NCBI GenBank assembly: GCA_010672965.1
Contig: JAAHFN010000007.1
Location: 310,982 to 374,981 of the forward strand
Length of the DNA stretch: 64,000 nt
From: Oscillatoria sp. SIO1A7
Lineage (GTDB): Bacteria; Cyanobacteriota; Cyanobacteriia; Cyanobacteriales; Laspinemataceae
Direction of reading: 5' to 3'
This document shows, piece after piece, positions 13,198 to 23,075 of this stretch; the stretch's first letter is position 1, and every line of letters begins with the position of its first letter. The position numbers and the translations under genes were made by a program. The notes beneath the pieces were generated by a model. The model saw only the letters and a program-made list of their open reading frames with translations. It did not search any database and had not been told where the DNA came from.

Positions 13198-13214
13198 TAT
13201 TGTCCTTTCCTCCT
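13198..13214 (-). promoter_or_regulatory. Strong Shine-Dalgarno before an ATA/ATC start of cas10
   Basis: On the minus strand AGGAGG (13214-13209) is followed after 8 bases by ATA (13200-13198) and then ATC, in frame with cas10. The nearest upstream in-frame stop is TGA at 13121-adjacent numbering plus 98, that is 13221-13219. No ATG, GTG or TTG lies at a normal distance. Confidence 0.55.
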
Positions 13215-14262
13215 GTTGTCAAAGTGGGCAGCAATTAGTTTTTAGCTGTTCTAGCTCTTAGCCTGCAAGGGAGCCAGGACTTACGCATAGATGTATGTAA
13301 TCTGCTATGCTACCCCTAATCTACATAGGACTTACGCACTTACACAATCTGTAGGGGCAGTGCCCCCGGAGTTGCCCCCGGTCTAGCACCCAATATAGAG
13401 ATAATGCGTAAGCTCTATCTACATATAGCCTTCTGTCCGACAAGCAAGCATAAGTCCTTTGTATCAAGGGATGCTCCCGAAATAAATTACCTAAGTCGCA
13501 GGACAGGCTTCGGAAAAGTCGCAGGCCCAAACTGTCCCCCCTGTCTTACAGGAAAGCTAGTAGTCTGTCAAGAAATAATTGAGCATTGGGCAAAAGGGCA
13601 TTGGGCAACCTCCCCCTCTTGGTAGGGGGCCCTTGGTTTGGGTGGCACTGGGCATTGGGCATCGGAAAAAATTGCTCAACTATTCAAAACTACCTTGACG
13701 GGCTACTAGGGAGAAATATTGATTGGGAAATCCCTAAGAGCAATTAGCTTACCCCAAACTCTTGGGCTCTGCACCCGCGATCGCAAAATAAACTGCACCC
13801 GCGATCGCAAAACGCCGCGAAGGTCTGCGCGATCGCGCCAATTGGCCTGCGAGCTTTTAGCTTACCTTATTCTTGCAAAGCCGCACGATCGATCGCGATC
13901 GCTCTATCTCATGTTACCATATCGTTATCATCGCTTTAAGCATAATTGCCGATCTATCGAACAATTGGTTGTGCCAGCAGACAGCGATCGATAATTTTAC
14001 ATAGAGTAAAAAAAGCTAAATCCCTAAATATACTAAAGATTCGCCAGCTAGTTCTCGCTAAATTTAAGCCAAATGGCTGATGAAGTCCATGAGATAAAAG
14101 AGAATAATTATAAGTAGATGTCGAAATTTGGATTTGTATGGAAGCGATTTTGTGCAGGGAGTCGGGCATAGCGCATCCGGTGGATAATTATTTGTCTGGG
14201 TCTGGGTCTGGGAATCCCTACTTGCTGTCAGCAGTCGCTTCACTACATGATTCTCCCCAGCT
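13215..14262. other. Intergenic region between the cmr operon and the photoreceptor operon
   Basis: Holds a degenerate family B element with two left ends (13275 and 13327), GGGCATT units near 13580-13665, a cluster of HIP1 octamers (13775-13905), and the ~350-base 5' region of the sensor kinase gene, where I see no convincing promoter. No gene seen. Confidence 0.6.
13327..13459. repeat. Family B element, degenerate
   Basis: Left arm AGGACTTACGCA and right arm GCATAAGTCCT, with a partial second left arm 50 bases upstream, suggesting one B-like copy next to another. Confidence 0.5.
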
Positions 14263-17200
14263 ATGCCAGCTAAAAATTCGCGCAACTCTTATTTTCCTCT
14301 AGAGTCAGCCATCGATCGCGATCCTCTCACCCTCATTCCCGAGACTCCTCTAGTAGAAGCGATCGCTATGATGAGCGGGCATAGGAGCAGTTGTCTGCTG
14401 CCTCGCTTGGAACCATTATCAGACTCGCTCTTTGCTACCGAGGCGCGAGGCAGTTGCGTTTTAGTTGCAGCCGGGACGGAGCTTCTAGGCTTGTTAACCG
14501 AGGCCGATTTAGTCCGCTTGGCTGCTGAGGCAACCAACTTAGGCGAGATAACAGTGGGGGAGGTAATAACCACAGGGGTAATTACCCTCAAAGAATCGGC
14601 AATTAGGGATATTTTTAGCATCCTGGACTTATTTAGGGAGCATCGGATTCGTCACTTGCCCCTGTTAAAAGAAGATGGCTCCTTGGCCGGAATAGTGACT
14701 GCAGATAGACTGCGAAAAATCCTGCAACCCTCTGACCTACTTCGGTTGCGAACCATAGGCGAGGTCATGAAAAAGGAGGTCGTCTATGCTCCCCCTGGGA
14801 CATTGATGCTCGATGTGGCCAAGCTTATGGCCGGCCATCGGGTTAGTTGTGTAGTCATCGCCGAAGAAAGAGTGTGGTCAAAACCCGTCGATCTTCATGG
14901 GATACCCCAGTCGGACGATCCCCCCAAACCCCCCCTTTTGCAAGCATGTCCTGAGCCCTATGCGCTTCGCGCAGGCTTCGCCAACGACGTAGCTCAGGAC
15001 AGGCTACGTCGAAGGGGGGGGGTTTGGGGGGGATCCTCTGCAACTACTTTTGACCGCACCCCCGAAGAAGTTATCGCCGAAGAAAGGATTGACCCCAAGC
15101 AGCTAGCAGTATCCGATGGAGACAGTTCGGGAAAAAATTTATCCTCCCCTTGCCACAGTTCCCAAATCATTCCAGTCGGGATTGTAACGGAGCGAGATAT
15201 TCTCCAGTTTCAAGCTTTAGAGCTAGACTTTAACAGCTTATCAGCTCGGGCGGCCATGAGCGCGCCGCTGTTTTGCTTGAGTCCTGAAAGTTCTTTGCAG
15301 GCCGCTCGTCAAGAAATGGAACGGCAAAGAGTCAGGCACATAGTTGTCTGCGGCGATCGCGGAGAGATGCTAGGAATTCTTACTCAGATGAGCATCCTGC
15401 GGGCACTAGATCCTTTAGAGATGTATGAAGTAATCAAAGGATTGCAGCAAGAAGTTTGCCAACTGGAGGCGGAAAAGGTCGAGCGACTACAACAACAGCG
15501 CCTGGAACTGGAAAACAAAGTTCGGGAACGGACGGCAACAATAGAGCAACAGGCCAGCCGCGAGAAGATATTAAGCAAAATATCTAAGCGCATCAGACAA
15601 TCTCTGAATCTAGAAGATATTCTCAAAACTACAGTCAAAGAAGTACGACAGCTACTCCAGTGCGATCGCGCGATCGTTTATCAGTTCCACCCAGACTGGA
15701 ACGGTACAGTAGTAGCAGAATCCGTTGCTTCTGGTTGGAACTCCTACTTGGGAAAAGCGATTGAAGACCCTTGTTTTGCACCGAACTGGGTCGAACCCTA
15801 CACCAAAGGTCGCATCAGAGCGGTAGATGACATTTATAACAGCGATATGGCTCCCTGCCATATAGAGCTATTAAAAGGATTGCAGATTCGGTCTAAATTA
15901 TTGGTGCCGATTATCCAAACTACTTCTGAGGCAGAGGCTTCGGACGCCGACTCAACTTCTAGAATGGAAAATCGGTTATGGGGCTTGCTGAGCGCCCATC
16001 AATGCGGGACTGCCAGACAATGGCACAGTGAAGAAATAGACCTGCTACAGGAATTAGCGACTCACTTGGCTATAGCCATTCAACAATCCACTCTGTTCGA
16101 GCAAGTCCAAGCGGAACTAAAGGAACGCCAAATAGCTGAAGCCCAACTGAAAATCCGCGCTCGCCAGCAGGAAGCGGTGGCCTTGCTTGGTCGGCAAGCC
16201 CTGGCTCGGGAAGATCTCGATGGGCTGATAGAGGAAGCGGTGGCCTTGGTTTGCCAGACTCTAGAAGTAAAACATTCTACAGTTTTTGAGCTGCTTCCCA
16301 ATCAAGCAGCGCTGTCCCTAAGAGCCGGATTTGGCTTGGAAACAGAGGTAGCCAAACAAATAAAAGTCAGTACCGGCCGCAAATCCCAGGCGGGCTATGC
16401 CCTGCTGGAGTCCAAGCCCATTATCGTCAGCGACCTAGCCATAGAAACGCGATTCAGCGGATCGCCCCTGCTGCACGATCGCGGTATCAAAAGCGGCATG
16501 AGCGTTATTATTCCCGGGAAAGAACATCAGTTTGGGGTTTTGAGCGCCCATAGCACCCAAACCAGAACTTTTAGCGAGGACGACGTTAATTTTCTCCAGG
16601 CAATTGCCAATACCATTGCCACAGCAGCGGAGCGTTTCTATACCGAGGAGGAGTTAAACCGCTTTTTCCATCTATCCTTAGATTTGTTCTGCATCGCCGG
16701 AAATGACGGTTACTTCAAGCGAATTAACCCCCAGTTTGAAGCCATACTGGGCTACTCGCAAAAAGAACTACTTTCCCGCCCGTTTTTGGAGTTTATTCAT
16801 CCAGAAGATTTAGAAATAACTAAAGGAAAAATCAGATATCTATCTTTAGGTTATCAACTACATAGTTTTGAGAATCGCTACAGGTGTAAAGACGGGTCTT
16901 ATCGCTGGTTTGCTTGGACCGCTATTCCTTATGGCAATAACCTCATGTATGCAGTAGCTCGCGATATTACCGAGAGCAAAAAGACAGAAGCAGCTCTGCG
17001 AGAAAGCGAAACCAAATTCCGTCAGCTAGCCGAACATATTCGGGAAGTATTTTTTATCGAAGACGTCGAATCTGGAGCAGTTATCTATATTAGTCCGGCC
17101 TTTGAGATTATGTGGGGTATGCCAAGCGAGAGAATTTATCAAAATCCTCTCGTCTGGATGGAGGCCATCCATCCAGACGATCGCTCCCCCGTTGCAGCGG

Positions 17201-18981
17201 CCTTGCCCAGACAGCGTCGAGGAGAGTCTTTCGACCTAGAGTATCGCATTATCAGACCGGACGGCGAACTCCGCTGGATTTTGACTCGCACCTTCCCAGT
17301 TCGCAATAGCGAAGGCCAAATTTACCGACTTGTTGGCAGTGCGGAGGATATCACTCTTCGCAAGGAAGCTGAAGAAGCTTTAAAAAATCTCAATCAAGAG
17401 CTGGAAACAATAGTCGAACAGCGCACGGCTCAAATCAAGCAGACTAACGAACAACTGCGATTTGAAATTCTAGAACGCCAGCAAATAGAAACGGAAATGG
17501 AAACCCGGGCGCTCCAGCAGGCAATTATAGCTGAATTGGGTCAACTGGCTCTATCGGGTACGGATTTAGATACTTTAGTTAATCTGCTTTCAATTCAGGT
17601 AGCTCGGGGGTTGAAGGTGGAGTATGGGAAAATTTTAGAAGTTCCCATCGACGAGAAAAACTTGTTAACTTTGGCGATCGCTAGCAACTCTCCGCCTTGG
17701 TTTACCCTGCTAAACCGAGAGCCGATTTCTGCCGCAGAACTGCCTGAAAACCTGCTCTCTTTAGAGCGGCTGCTATATAAGAAGGCGGGGGTTAGCGGTT
17801 TGAGCATTGCCATTGAAGGAAAAAATGCTTGCTTTGGTATTTTGGGAGCTTATAGCAGCCAAAAGCGGGACTTTACTCAAGATGATATTCATTTTATCCG
17901 CAGTGCTGCTAATGTTTTGGCCACGGCGATCGAGCGCCAAAAAATTGAGTTTGACCTGCGAGCTAGCGAAGAACGCTTCCGAGCTACCTTCGAGCAAGCT
18001 GCAGTCGGGATTGTCCTAGGCGATCTGGATGGGCGATTGGTCAAAATTAATCAGCGGTTTTGCGATATGGTCGGTTACAGTCAAGCGGAATTGCTGACCA
18101 TGACATTTATGGAAATTACCCACCCACTGGATCTGGAGTCCGACTTGGAATATGTCCGGCAAGTTCTAGCAGGCAAAATTAAAACTTTCTCGATGGAGAA
18201 GCGCTATATCTGTAAAGACGGCCAAATACTATGGGCTAATCTGACCGTTTCTATGGCGCGCAAACCATCGGGAGAGCCTGACTATTTTATTGGAGCAGTG
18301 GAAGATATTAGCGATCGCAAGCAAGCCGAAGAGCGAATCCAAGCTTCCCTCAAAGAAAAAGAAGTTTTACTCAAAGAAATCCACCATCGCGTCAAAAATA
18401 ACTTGCAGGTTATTTCTAGTATGCTCGACTTGCAATCTCAATATGTGGAAGATCCGCAGACGCTCGATATGTTCGAGGACAGCCAGCATCGCATCCAATC
18501 AATGGCTCTCATCCACGAACAGTTATATCAATCTCAGGATTTGGCTCAGATTGATTTTGCAGATTATATAGAAAACTTAGTAGATAATTTATTTCTTTCC
18601 TTTGGCCTCCAAGGACGAGAGGTAAAATCTGTTCTCAAAATCGAAAAATTCTCCTTAAATCTGGATACGGCTATTCCTTGCGGCTTAATTATCAACGAAT
18701 TGGTCTCCAATGCTTTGAAGCATGGCTTTCCTCAAGGGGGACCGGGAGAAGTGGTCGTGGAAATTTATCTCCAGACCAACGAGCAATTTACTTTGATTGT
18801 CAGCGATACTGGTATTGGCTTCCCTGCTAACTTAGACTTTCAGAAAGTCGAGTCCTCATTAGGATTGCAACTGGTCTGTACTTTAACCGAACAGTTGCGC
18901 GGTACAATAAAACTGGATCGCAGTCAGGGAACAAAATTTGAGCTAACTCTTGCCCAAGTTAAACATCGCCAGAAGAGGTAA
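14263..18981 (+). CDS. DXCF-type cyanobacteriochrome sensor histidine kinase with CBS, GAF and PAS domains
   Basis: 1572 aa, no membrane segment. Order: CBS motifs (~15-390, interrupted by a repeat-encoded insert at ~203-275), coiled coil (~395-435), bilin-binding GAF (~445-620), second GAF (~640-800), PAS/PAC twice (~805-1045), coiled coil, third GAF (~1085-1225), PAS/PAC (~1230-1355), HisKA_2 with His1375 in HHRVKNNLQ, and HATPase_c (NELVSNALKHG, DTGIGFP). The first GAF has DPCF (Cys504) and CH (Cys532-His533), 28 residues apart, the spacing of the two chromophore-linking cysteines in DXCF cyanobacteriochromes (TePixJ type). It is probably a blue/green reversible photoreceptor kinase. The downstream receiver kinase starts 4 bases after its stop. 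Confidence 0.93.
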   Translation: MPAKNSRNSYFPLESAIDRDPLTLIPETPLVEAIAMMSGHRSSCLLPRLEPLSDSLFATEARGSCVLVAAGTELLGLLTEADLVRLAAEATNLGEITVGEVITTGVITLKESAIRDIFSILDLFREHRIRHLPLLKEDGSLAGIVTADRLRKILQPSDLLRLRTIGEVMKKEVVYAPPGTLMLDVAKLMAGHRVSCVVIAEERVWSKPVDLHGIPQSDDPPKPPLLQACPEPYALRAGFANDVAQDRLRRRGGVWGGSSATTFDRTPEEVIAEERIDPKQLAVSDGDSSGKNLSSPCHSSQIIPVGIVTERDILQFQALELDFNSLSARAAMSAPLFCLSPESSLQAARQEMERQRVRHIVVCGDRGEMLGILTQMSILRALDPLEMYEVIKGLQQEVCQLEAEKVERLQQQRLELENKVRERTATIEQQASREKILSKISKRIRQSLNLEDILKTTVKEVRQLLQCDRAIVYQFHPDWNGTVVAESVASGWNSYLGKAIEDPCFAPNWVEPYTKGRIRAVDDIYNSDMAPCHIELLKGLQIRSKLLVPIIQTTSEAEASDADSTSRMENRLWGLLSAHQCGTARQWHSEEIDLLQELATHLAIAIQQSTLFEQVQAELKERQIAEAQLKIRARQQEAVALLGRQALAREDLDGLIEEAVALVCQTLEVKHSTVFELLPNQAALSLRAGFGLETEVAKQIKVSTGRKSQAGYALLESKPIIVSDLAIETRFSGSPLLHDRGIKSGMSVIIPGKEHQFGVLSAHSTQTRTFSEDDVNFLQAIANTIATAAERFYTEEELNRFFHLSLDLFCIAGNDGYFKRINPQFEAILGYSQKELLSRPFLEFIHPEDLEITKGKIRYLSLGYQLHSFENRYRCKDGSYRWFAWTAIPYGNNLMYAVARDITESKKTEAALRESETKFRQLAEHIREVFFIEDVESGAVIYISPAFEIMWGMPSERIYQNPLVWMEAIHPDDRSPVAAALPRQRRGESFDLEYRIIRPDGELRWILTRTFPVRNSEGQIYRLVGSAEDITLRKEAEEALKNLNQELETIVEQRTAQIKQTNEQLRFEILERQQIETEMETRALQQAIIAELGQLALSGTDLDTLVNLLSIQVARGLKVEYGKILEVPIDEKNLLTLAIASNSPPWFTLLNREPISAAELPENLLSLERLLYKKAGVSGLSIAIEGKNACFGILGAYSSQKRDFTQDDIHFIRSAANVLATAIERQKIEFDLRASEERFRATFEQAAVGIVLGDLDGRLVKINQRFCDMVGYSQAELLTMTFMEITHPLDLESDLEYVRQVLAGKIKTFSMEKRYICKDGQILWANLTVSMARKPSGEPDYFIGAVEDISDRKQAEERIQASLKEKEVLLKEIHHRVKNNLQVISSMLDLQSQYVEDPQTLDMFEDSQHRIQSMALIHEQLYQSQDLAQIDFADYIENLVDNLFLSFGLQGREVKSVLKIEKFSLNLDTAIPCGLIINELVSNALKHGFPQGGPGEVVVEIYLQTNEQFTLIVSDTGIGFPANLDFQKVESSLGLQLVCTLTEQLRGTIKLDRSQGTKFELTLAQVKHRQKR
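14917..15035. repeat. Palindromic element, family E, inserted in frame in the CBS domain
   Basis: Arms GATCCCCCCAAACCCCCCC and the complementary G-run ending in GGATC enclose ~75 bases. A second E copy is at 59936-60008. The wider insert is flanked by a 14-base direct repeat ATCGCCGAAGAAAG at 14857-14870 and 15073-15086 (216 bases apart, 72 codons), so the frame is kept. Confidence 0.75.
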
Positions 18982-18985
18982 TTAT

Positions 18986-20113
18986 ATGGAAGGCACCAAA
19001 ATAATGATTGTTGAAGATGAATTAATAGTAGCCAAAAGCCTGTCTGGCCAGTTAAAGAAGCTAGGCTATGAGATTGCGGCGGTTGTTGCCTCCGGCGAAG
19101 AGGCTATTGACGCTGCAACTTCGGCCAATCCAGAACTAATCCTGATGGATATCATGTTACAAGGAGAAATAGATGGAATCGAAGCCGCAGCAAAAATCTG
19201 GAACGATTGCGAGATTCCCGTTATCTATTTGACAGCTAATGCCGATATCAGTACCTTAGATCGTGCCAAGTCGAGCGGCTCGTTTGGTTATATTATCAAA
19301 CCTTTTAAAAAGAAAGAACTACAAGCAGCAATAGAGATAGCTCTGGGCAAACACGAAGAACAAAAGAAGGAACGAGAAGAGCTGATATTATCCGAGAACA
19401 TGAGGAAGAAGGCCGAAGAGCTAAGCGAACTTAAAAATCGCTATATGTCTATTACTTCCCATGAGTTTCGCAATCCACTAGCCAGTATTTTAGGCTCCAG
19501 CGAATTGCTAGAACATTATAGCGAGAAATGGCCGGAAGAAAAAAAACGCAAGCATCTGCATAGGATTCAAGATGCGGTAAAAAGGATGAATGGCTTGCTG
19601 GAAGATATTTTAACCCTGGGGCGAACCGAATCCGATCGAATATCTTTTGAACCCGCTCCCCTAGACTTACTTCAATTCTGCCGCAGCTTAATAAATGAGT
19701 TGCCATCTAGCGATCGCCCTAACGAGCGCATTTTCTTTGTGGCTAGCTGCGACTGCACCGAGGTTTGTATGGATGAGAAGCTCCTGCGGCATATCCTGAC
19801 CAATTTGCTCTCTAATGCTCTCAAGTATTCCCCCGACGGCGGCGGAGTAGATTTTACCCTTACTTGTCAGGATGGCTCCGCTAAATTTGAAGTGCGCGAT
19901 CGTGGCATTGGCATTCCCCAGCAAGATTTAGAAAAACTATTTCAGACTTTCCATCGCGCCAGCAATGTAGGCAAGATACCCGGCACCGGTTTGGGTCTGG
20001 CTATTGTCAAAATTTTTGTAGAGTTACACGGGGGCAATATAACAGTAGATAGCCAAGTGGGGATGGGCACAAAATTTATAGCAACTCTTCCTTTGCGATC
20101 GCCAGACAGGTAG
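18986..20113 (+). CDS. Receiver-histidine kinase (response regulator fused to HisKA-HATPase)
   Basis: 375 aa. Receiver domain ~4-120 with the acidic pair Glu10/Asp11, phospho-acceptor Asp55 (LILMDIML), Thr83 (YLTAN) and Lys105 (IIKPF). A helical linker follows, then HisKA with His159 (SITSHEFRNPL) and HATPase_c with N-box NLLSNALKYS, G1 DRGIGIP and G2 GTGLGLAI. The start at 18986 sits behind AGAGGTAATTAT and only 4 bases after the stop of the cyanobacteriochrome kinase, so this is the likely direct partner in a phosphorelay: light-sensing kinase to receiver, then to this kinase's own output. The frame also opens 36 bases earlier, but that overlap is less likely. Confidence 0.92.
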   Translation: MEGTKIMIVEDELIVAKSLSGQLKKLGYEIAAVVASGEEAIDAATSANPELILMDIMLQGEIDGIEAAAKIWNDCEIPVIYLTANADISTLDRAKSSGSFGYIIKPFKKKELQAAIEIALGKHEEQKKEREELILSENMRKKAEELSELKNRYMSITSHEFRNPLASILGSSELLEHYSEKWPEEKKRKHLHRIQDAVKRMNGLLEDILTLGRTESDRISFEPAPLDLLQFCRSLINELPSSDRPNERIFFVASCDCTEVCMDEKLLRHILTNLLSNALKYSPDGGGVDFTLTCQDGSAKFEVRDRGIGIPQQDLEKLFQTFHRASNVGKIPGTGLGLAIVKIFVELHGGNITVDSQVGMGTKFIATLPLRSPDR

Positions 20114-20328
20114 GTTTTACTGAAAAAGGCTGTGGACTGTGGGGGCTGTGGACTGTGGGGACTGTGGGGACTGTGGGGACTGTGGGGAGTTATGGGTCGA
20201 ACCATGTAGTTTTCCCATCATATTTCCTGCGTAGTTATTTGTGTATCGACAAAAATCCTGGCGATCGCTTTTTTTATCAAAAATCGCTTATTAGTTGTCT
20301 GTTATAATAGTATCGGTTATTCTATGAT

Positions 20329-20593
20329 GACTTACGCAGAGATACTATTTGTAGGGTGCCGCTCCGCGCAAGAGAGCGCTATATACATAATTATATCAAA
20401 TCCGGTTAAACAGTCACAGTATCTGTAGGGGCGGTGCCCCCGGGAGCGCCCCGGGAGCGCCCCATACCAACCGCCATACCAACCGGGGCGATAGCTTCGC
20501 TGACCTGACGGTGCGCTCTTGGGATTGCCCCTACGGGATTTATGGAACAGCGGAAGCGGATTTGATATTAAATCCTTCAATTTGCGTAAGTCC
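20329..20593. repeat. Family B element interrupted by a family D element
   Basis: Left arm GACTTACGCA at 20329 and right arm TGCGTAAGTCC ending near 20593. The family D copy lies between them. Confidence 0.65.
20394..20567. repeat. Family D element with TTA target duplication
   Basis: Ends TATCAAATCCGGTTAA and GGATTTGATA. TTA directly precedes (20391-20393) and follows (20568-20570). The interior is GC-rich (GGGGCGGTGCCCCCGGG). Confidence 0.72.
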
Positions 20594-20716
20594 AGTCTAT
20601 CTCGTTTGACTATCGCATTCAGAATTCCTCAAACATTCCTCAAAGCCAATACCCATGCTAGTCTGGATTAGTTAGCCAATGTTTTTAATCCTTGTAAAGA
20701 TAGCATAAATAGAAAT

Positions 20717-21364
20717 ATGACCGTAAAGACAATCATTTTTGACTTTGATGGCACTTTAGCTGACACCCTAGATGCAATCGTTAGAATCACAAATCAGTTA
20801 GCTGGAGAGTTTGGCTATCAAAAATCTAGCCAAGAGGATGTCGAACGGCTTAGAAGCTTAAGCTCTTGGCAAATCATTAAAAACTCTGGCATACCCCCGA
20901 TTAAAATACCTTTTTTGCTGCATGCAGTTAAAGCAGAATTAAATAATCAAATTCAATCTCTCAGCCCTGCTACCCCAGGTATTTTTCTAATTCTCAAGAA
21001 TCTCAAAGAACTAGGCTATCAACTAGGTATCGTCACCTCAAATTCAACCGAAAATGTCATGGGCTTTATCAATAAACATGGTTGGTCTGAATTATTTGAC
21101 TTTATTTATTCTGGTGCTACTTTATTTGGTAAAACAACCGTTATTAAGAAAGTATTAATGGCTCGCAAACTAAAGGCGGAAGAAACGATCTATGTAGGGG
21201 ATGAAACCCGAGATATCGAGGCAGCTAAAAAAATTCCGGTTATAGCGATCGCAGTCAGTTGGGGGTTTAACTCTAGAAAAGTATTAGCCCAACACCAGCC
21301 GGACTTTTTAATCGACCGTCCCAATCAAATTATTGAAGCGATCGCCTCATTACAAAAATCATAG
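20717..21364 (+). CDS. HAD-superfamily phosphatase (phosphoglycolate phosphatase-like)
   Basis: 215 aa with all four HAD motifs: DFDGTLADT (nucleophile Asp9, acid/base Asp11), VTSNS (motif II Thr), the conserved Lys region FGKTTVIKKVL, and YVGDETRDIEAAKK (motif IV acids). The helical cap between motifs I and II marks subclass I, as in Gph. A role in 2-phosphoglycolate or other sugar phosphate dephosphorylation is plausible but the substrate cannot be read from sequence. It stands alone between repeat spacers. Confidence 0.88.
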   Translation: MTVKTIIFDFDGTLADTLDAIVRITNQLAGEFGYQKSSQEDVERLRSLSSWQIIKNSGIPPIKIPFLLHAVKAELNNQIQSLSPATPGIFLILKNLKELGYQLGIVTSNSTENVMGFINKHGWSELFDFIYSGATLFGKTTVIKKVLMARKLKAEETIYVGDETRDIEAAKKIPVIAIAVSWGFNSRKVLAQHQPDFLIDRPNQIIEAIASLQKS

Positions 21365-21500
21365 CCATAAGCTTGTAGCTGTCAGCGGTCAACTCTAAGC
21401 TTTCAGCTCTCAGCAGTAAATTTCCCCAAACCCCAAACCCCAAACCCCAAACCCCAAACCCCACACCCGACACCCGACACCCCACACCCCACACCCTAAT

Positions 21501-21570
21501 GTAGGGGCGACAGCATTCCCTAGATAACCTGTGCTATAAGAAAAAATTATCATCGTGGAATGCTTCGCCC
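21501..21570. repeat. Palindromic element, family A (copy 2)
   Basis: GTAGGGGCGACAGCATTCC at the left and GGAATGCTTCGCCC at the right. It overlaps the 70-base tandem duplication that follows. Confidence 0.72.
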
Positions 21571-21693
21571 AGAGCGATCGGCAATCGATCGCTCTCTAGC
21601 TCAAACCTAGGCTTCGTCTAGAGCGTGGAATGCTTCGCCCAGAGCGATCGGCAATCGATCGCTCTCTAGCTCAAACCTAGGCTTCGTCTAGAG
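21554..21693. repeat. 70-base tandem duplication including the 3' end of pgk
   Basis: CGTGGAATGCTTCGCCC at 21554 recurs at 21624. Each unit ends with sequence matching the last codons and stop of pgk, so the pgk tail and half of a family A element were copied together. Confidence 0.75.
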
Positions 21694-22879
21694 CGGCAAT
21701 CCCGGGAAGTTCTTTACCTTCCAGGAGTTCCAGACTTGCGCCGCCGCCAGTAGAGATATGGCTCATTTTGTCGGCCAAACCGACTTTTTCCACAGCAGCC
21801 ACCGAGTCGCCGCCGCCGATAATAGTCGAAGCTCCTTTGGGAGTCAGTTCTGCTAGGGTGCGGGCGATCGCCTCAGTTCCTTCCGCAAACTTATCGAACT
21901 CAAACACGCCCATCGGTCCATTCCAGATGACCGTCTTGCAATCTGCCAAAGCCGCTTGGAACGCCTTCACCGACTCAGGACCAATATCCAAGCCCATCCA
22001 GCCATCGGGAATAGCCTCGACGCTTACAGTTTGGGCATTGGCATCTGCTGCAAAATTATCCGCAACAACTACATCCGTAGGCAGCAGCAGATCCACATTG
22101 CGCTCCTTAGCCTTCGCTTCCAAAGACTTCGCCAATTCCAGCTTGTCATCTTCTACCAGAGACTTACCCACGCTGATACCCCGAGCCTTCAGGAAAGTGA
22201 AAATCATCCCCCCGCCCAGGAAGAGCTTGTCGCATTTTTCCAGCAAAGTTTCGATAACGCCAATCTTGCTCGAAACCTTAGAGCCGCCAATAATCGCTGC
22301 CAAAGGCCGCTGCGGACTTTCAATCGCCGCTTGCAGATATTGGAGTTCCTTCTCAATTAAGAACCCGGCCACCGAAGGACTCAGATATTTAGTCACCCCT
22401 TCCGTAGAAGCATGGGCCCGGTGAGCCGTACCAAAGGCATCATTTACATACAAATCCGCCACCGAAGCCAGTTGCTTGGCAAATTCGGGGTCATTTTTCT
22501 CCTCCCCCGGATAAAAACGGACATTTTCCAGCAAGGCCACTTGGCCATTTTGCATCGCTCCTACCTTAGAAGTGACATCCGCGCCAATGCAGTCGTCGCA
22601 CTTTATCACCTCTTGCTCCAGCAATTCTGAAAGGCGCTTGGCCACTGGGGTCAGGCGCATATCTTCGTTTACCTTGCCCTTGGGACGGCCGAAGTGGCTG
22701 GTGAGTACGACCTTGGCCCCTTTGCCCGTTAAATCCTGAATAGTCGGCAAAGCCGCCCGGATGCGGGTATCATCGGTGATGTTGCCTGCATCGAGAGGGA
22801 CGTTAAAATCCGCTCGCACTAGGACCGTCTTCCCAGAGACATCTGAGGCCGACAAATTTGCTACAGTTTTCTTTGGCAC
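21677..22879 (-). CDS. pgk: Phosphoglycerate kinase
   Basis: 400 aa, full length. Family motifs: [11 protein letters not shown] near the N-terminus (substrate-binding), [49 protein letters not shown] and the C-terminal [11 protein letters not shown]. It catalyses ATP-dependent phosphorylation of 3-phosphoglycerate in the Calvin cycle and the reverse in glycolysis, in the cytoplasm. The start is a GTG at 22879 behind GGGAGGT. A convergent orientation with the HAD gene and a short 3' spacer containing a copied gene tail are the only odd features. Confidence 0.98.
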   Translation of the reverse strand: MPKKTVANLSASDVSGKTVLVRADFNVPLDAGNITDDTRIRAALPTIQDLTGKGAKVVLTSHFGRPKGKVNEDMRLTPVAKRLSELLEQEVIKCDDCIGADVTSKVGAMQNGQVALLENVRFYPGEEKNDPEFAKQLASVADLYVNDAFGTAHRAHASTEGVTKYLSPSVAGFLIEKELQYLQAAIESPQRPLAAIIGGSKVSSKIGVIETLLEKCDKLFLGGGMIFTFLKARGISVGKSLVEDDKLELAKSLEAKAKERNVDLLLPTDVVVADNFAADANAQTVSVEAIPDGWMGLDIGPESVKAFQAALADCKTVIWNGPMGVFEFDKFAEGTEAIARTLAELTPKGASTIIGGGDSVAAVEKVGLADKMSHISTGGGASLELLEGKELPGIAALDEA

Positions 22880-23075
22880 GAAAAATACCTCCCGATCGCG
22901 TTTTTTGCTCTATTTTCTCGTTTTTTGGGATCTAATACCGATTAATCCCGCGTCAAATCCCGCGCAGCCGCACGGTTAAAATGCGATACTGCGCCCGAAC
23001 AACAAAATGGGAAAACCCAGCTTGCTGTTCGCTGCAAACATTTTATCTGAGTGTGTGTCCCGCAGAGGAGGTGCT

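Larger units (their letters stand above)
20114..20716. other. Intergenic region with nested mobile repeats
   Basis: GGGGACTGTGG tandem units (about 20128-20185), then a family B element carrying a family D element, then ~120 bases of ordinary AT-rich sequence before the HAD gene. No gene seen. Confidence 0.65.
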
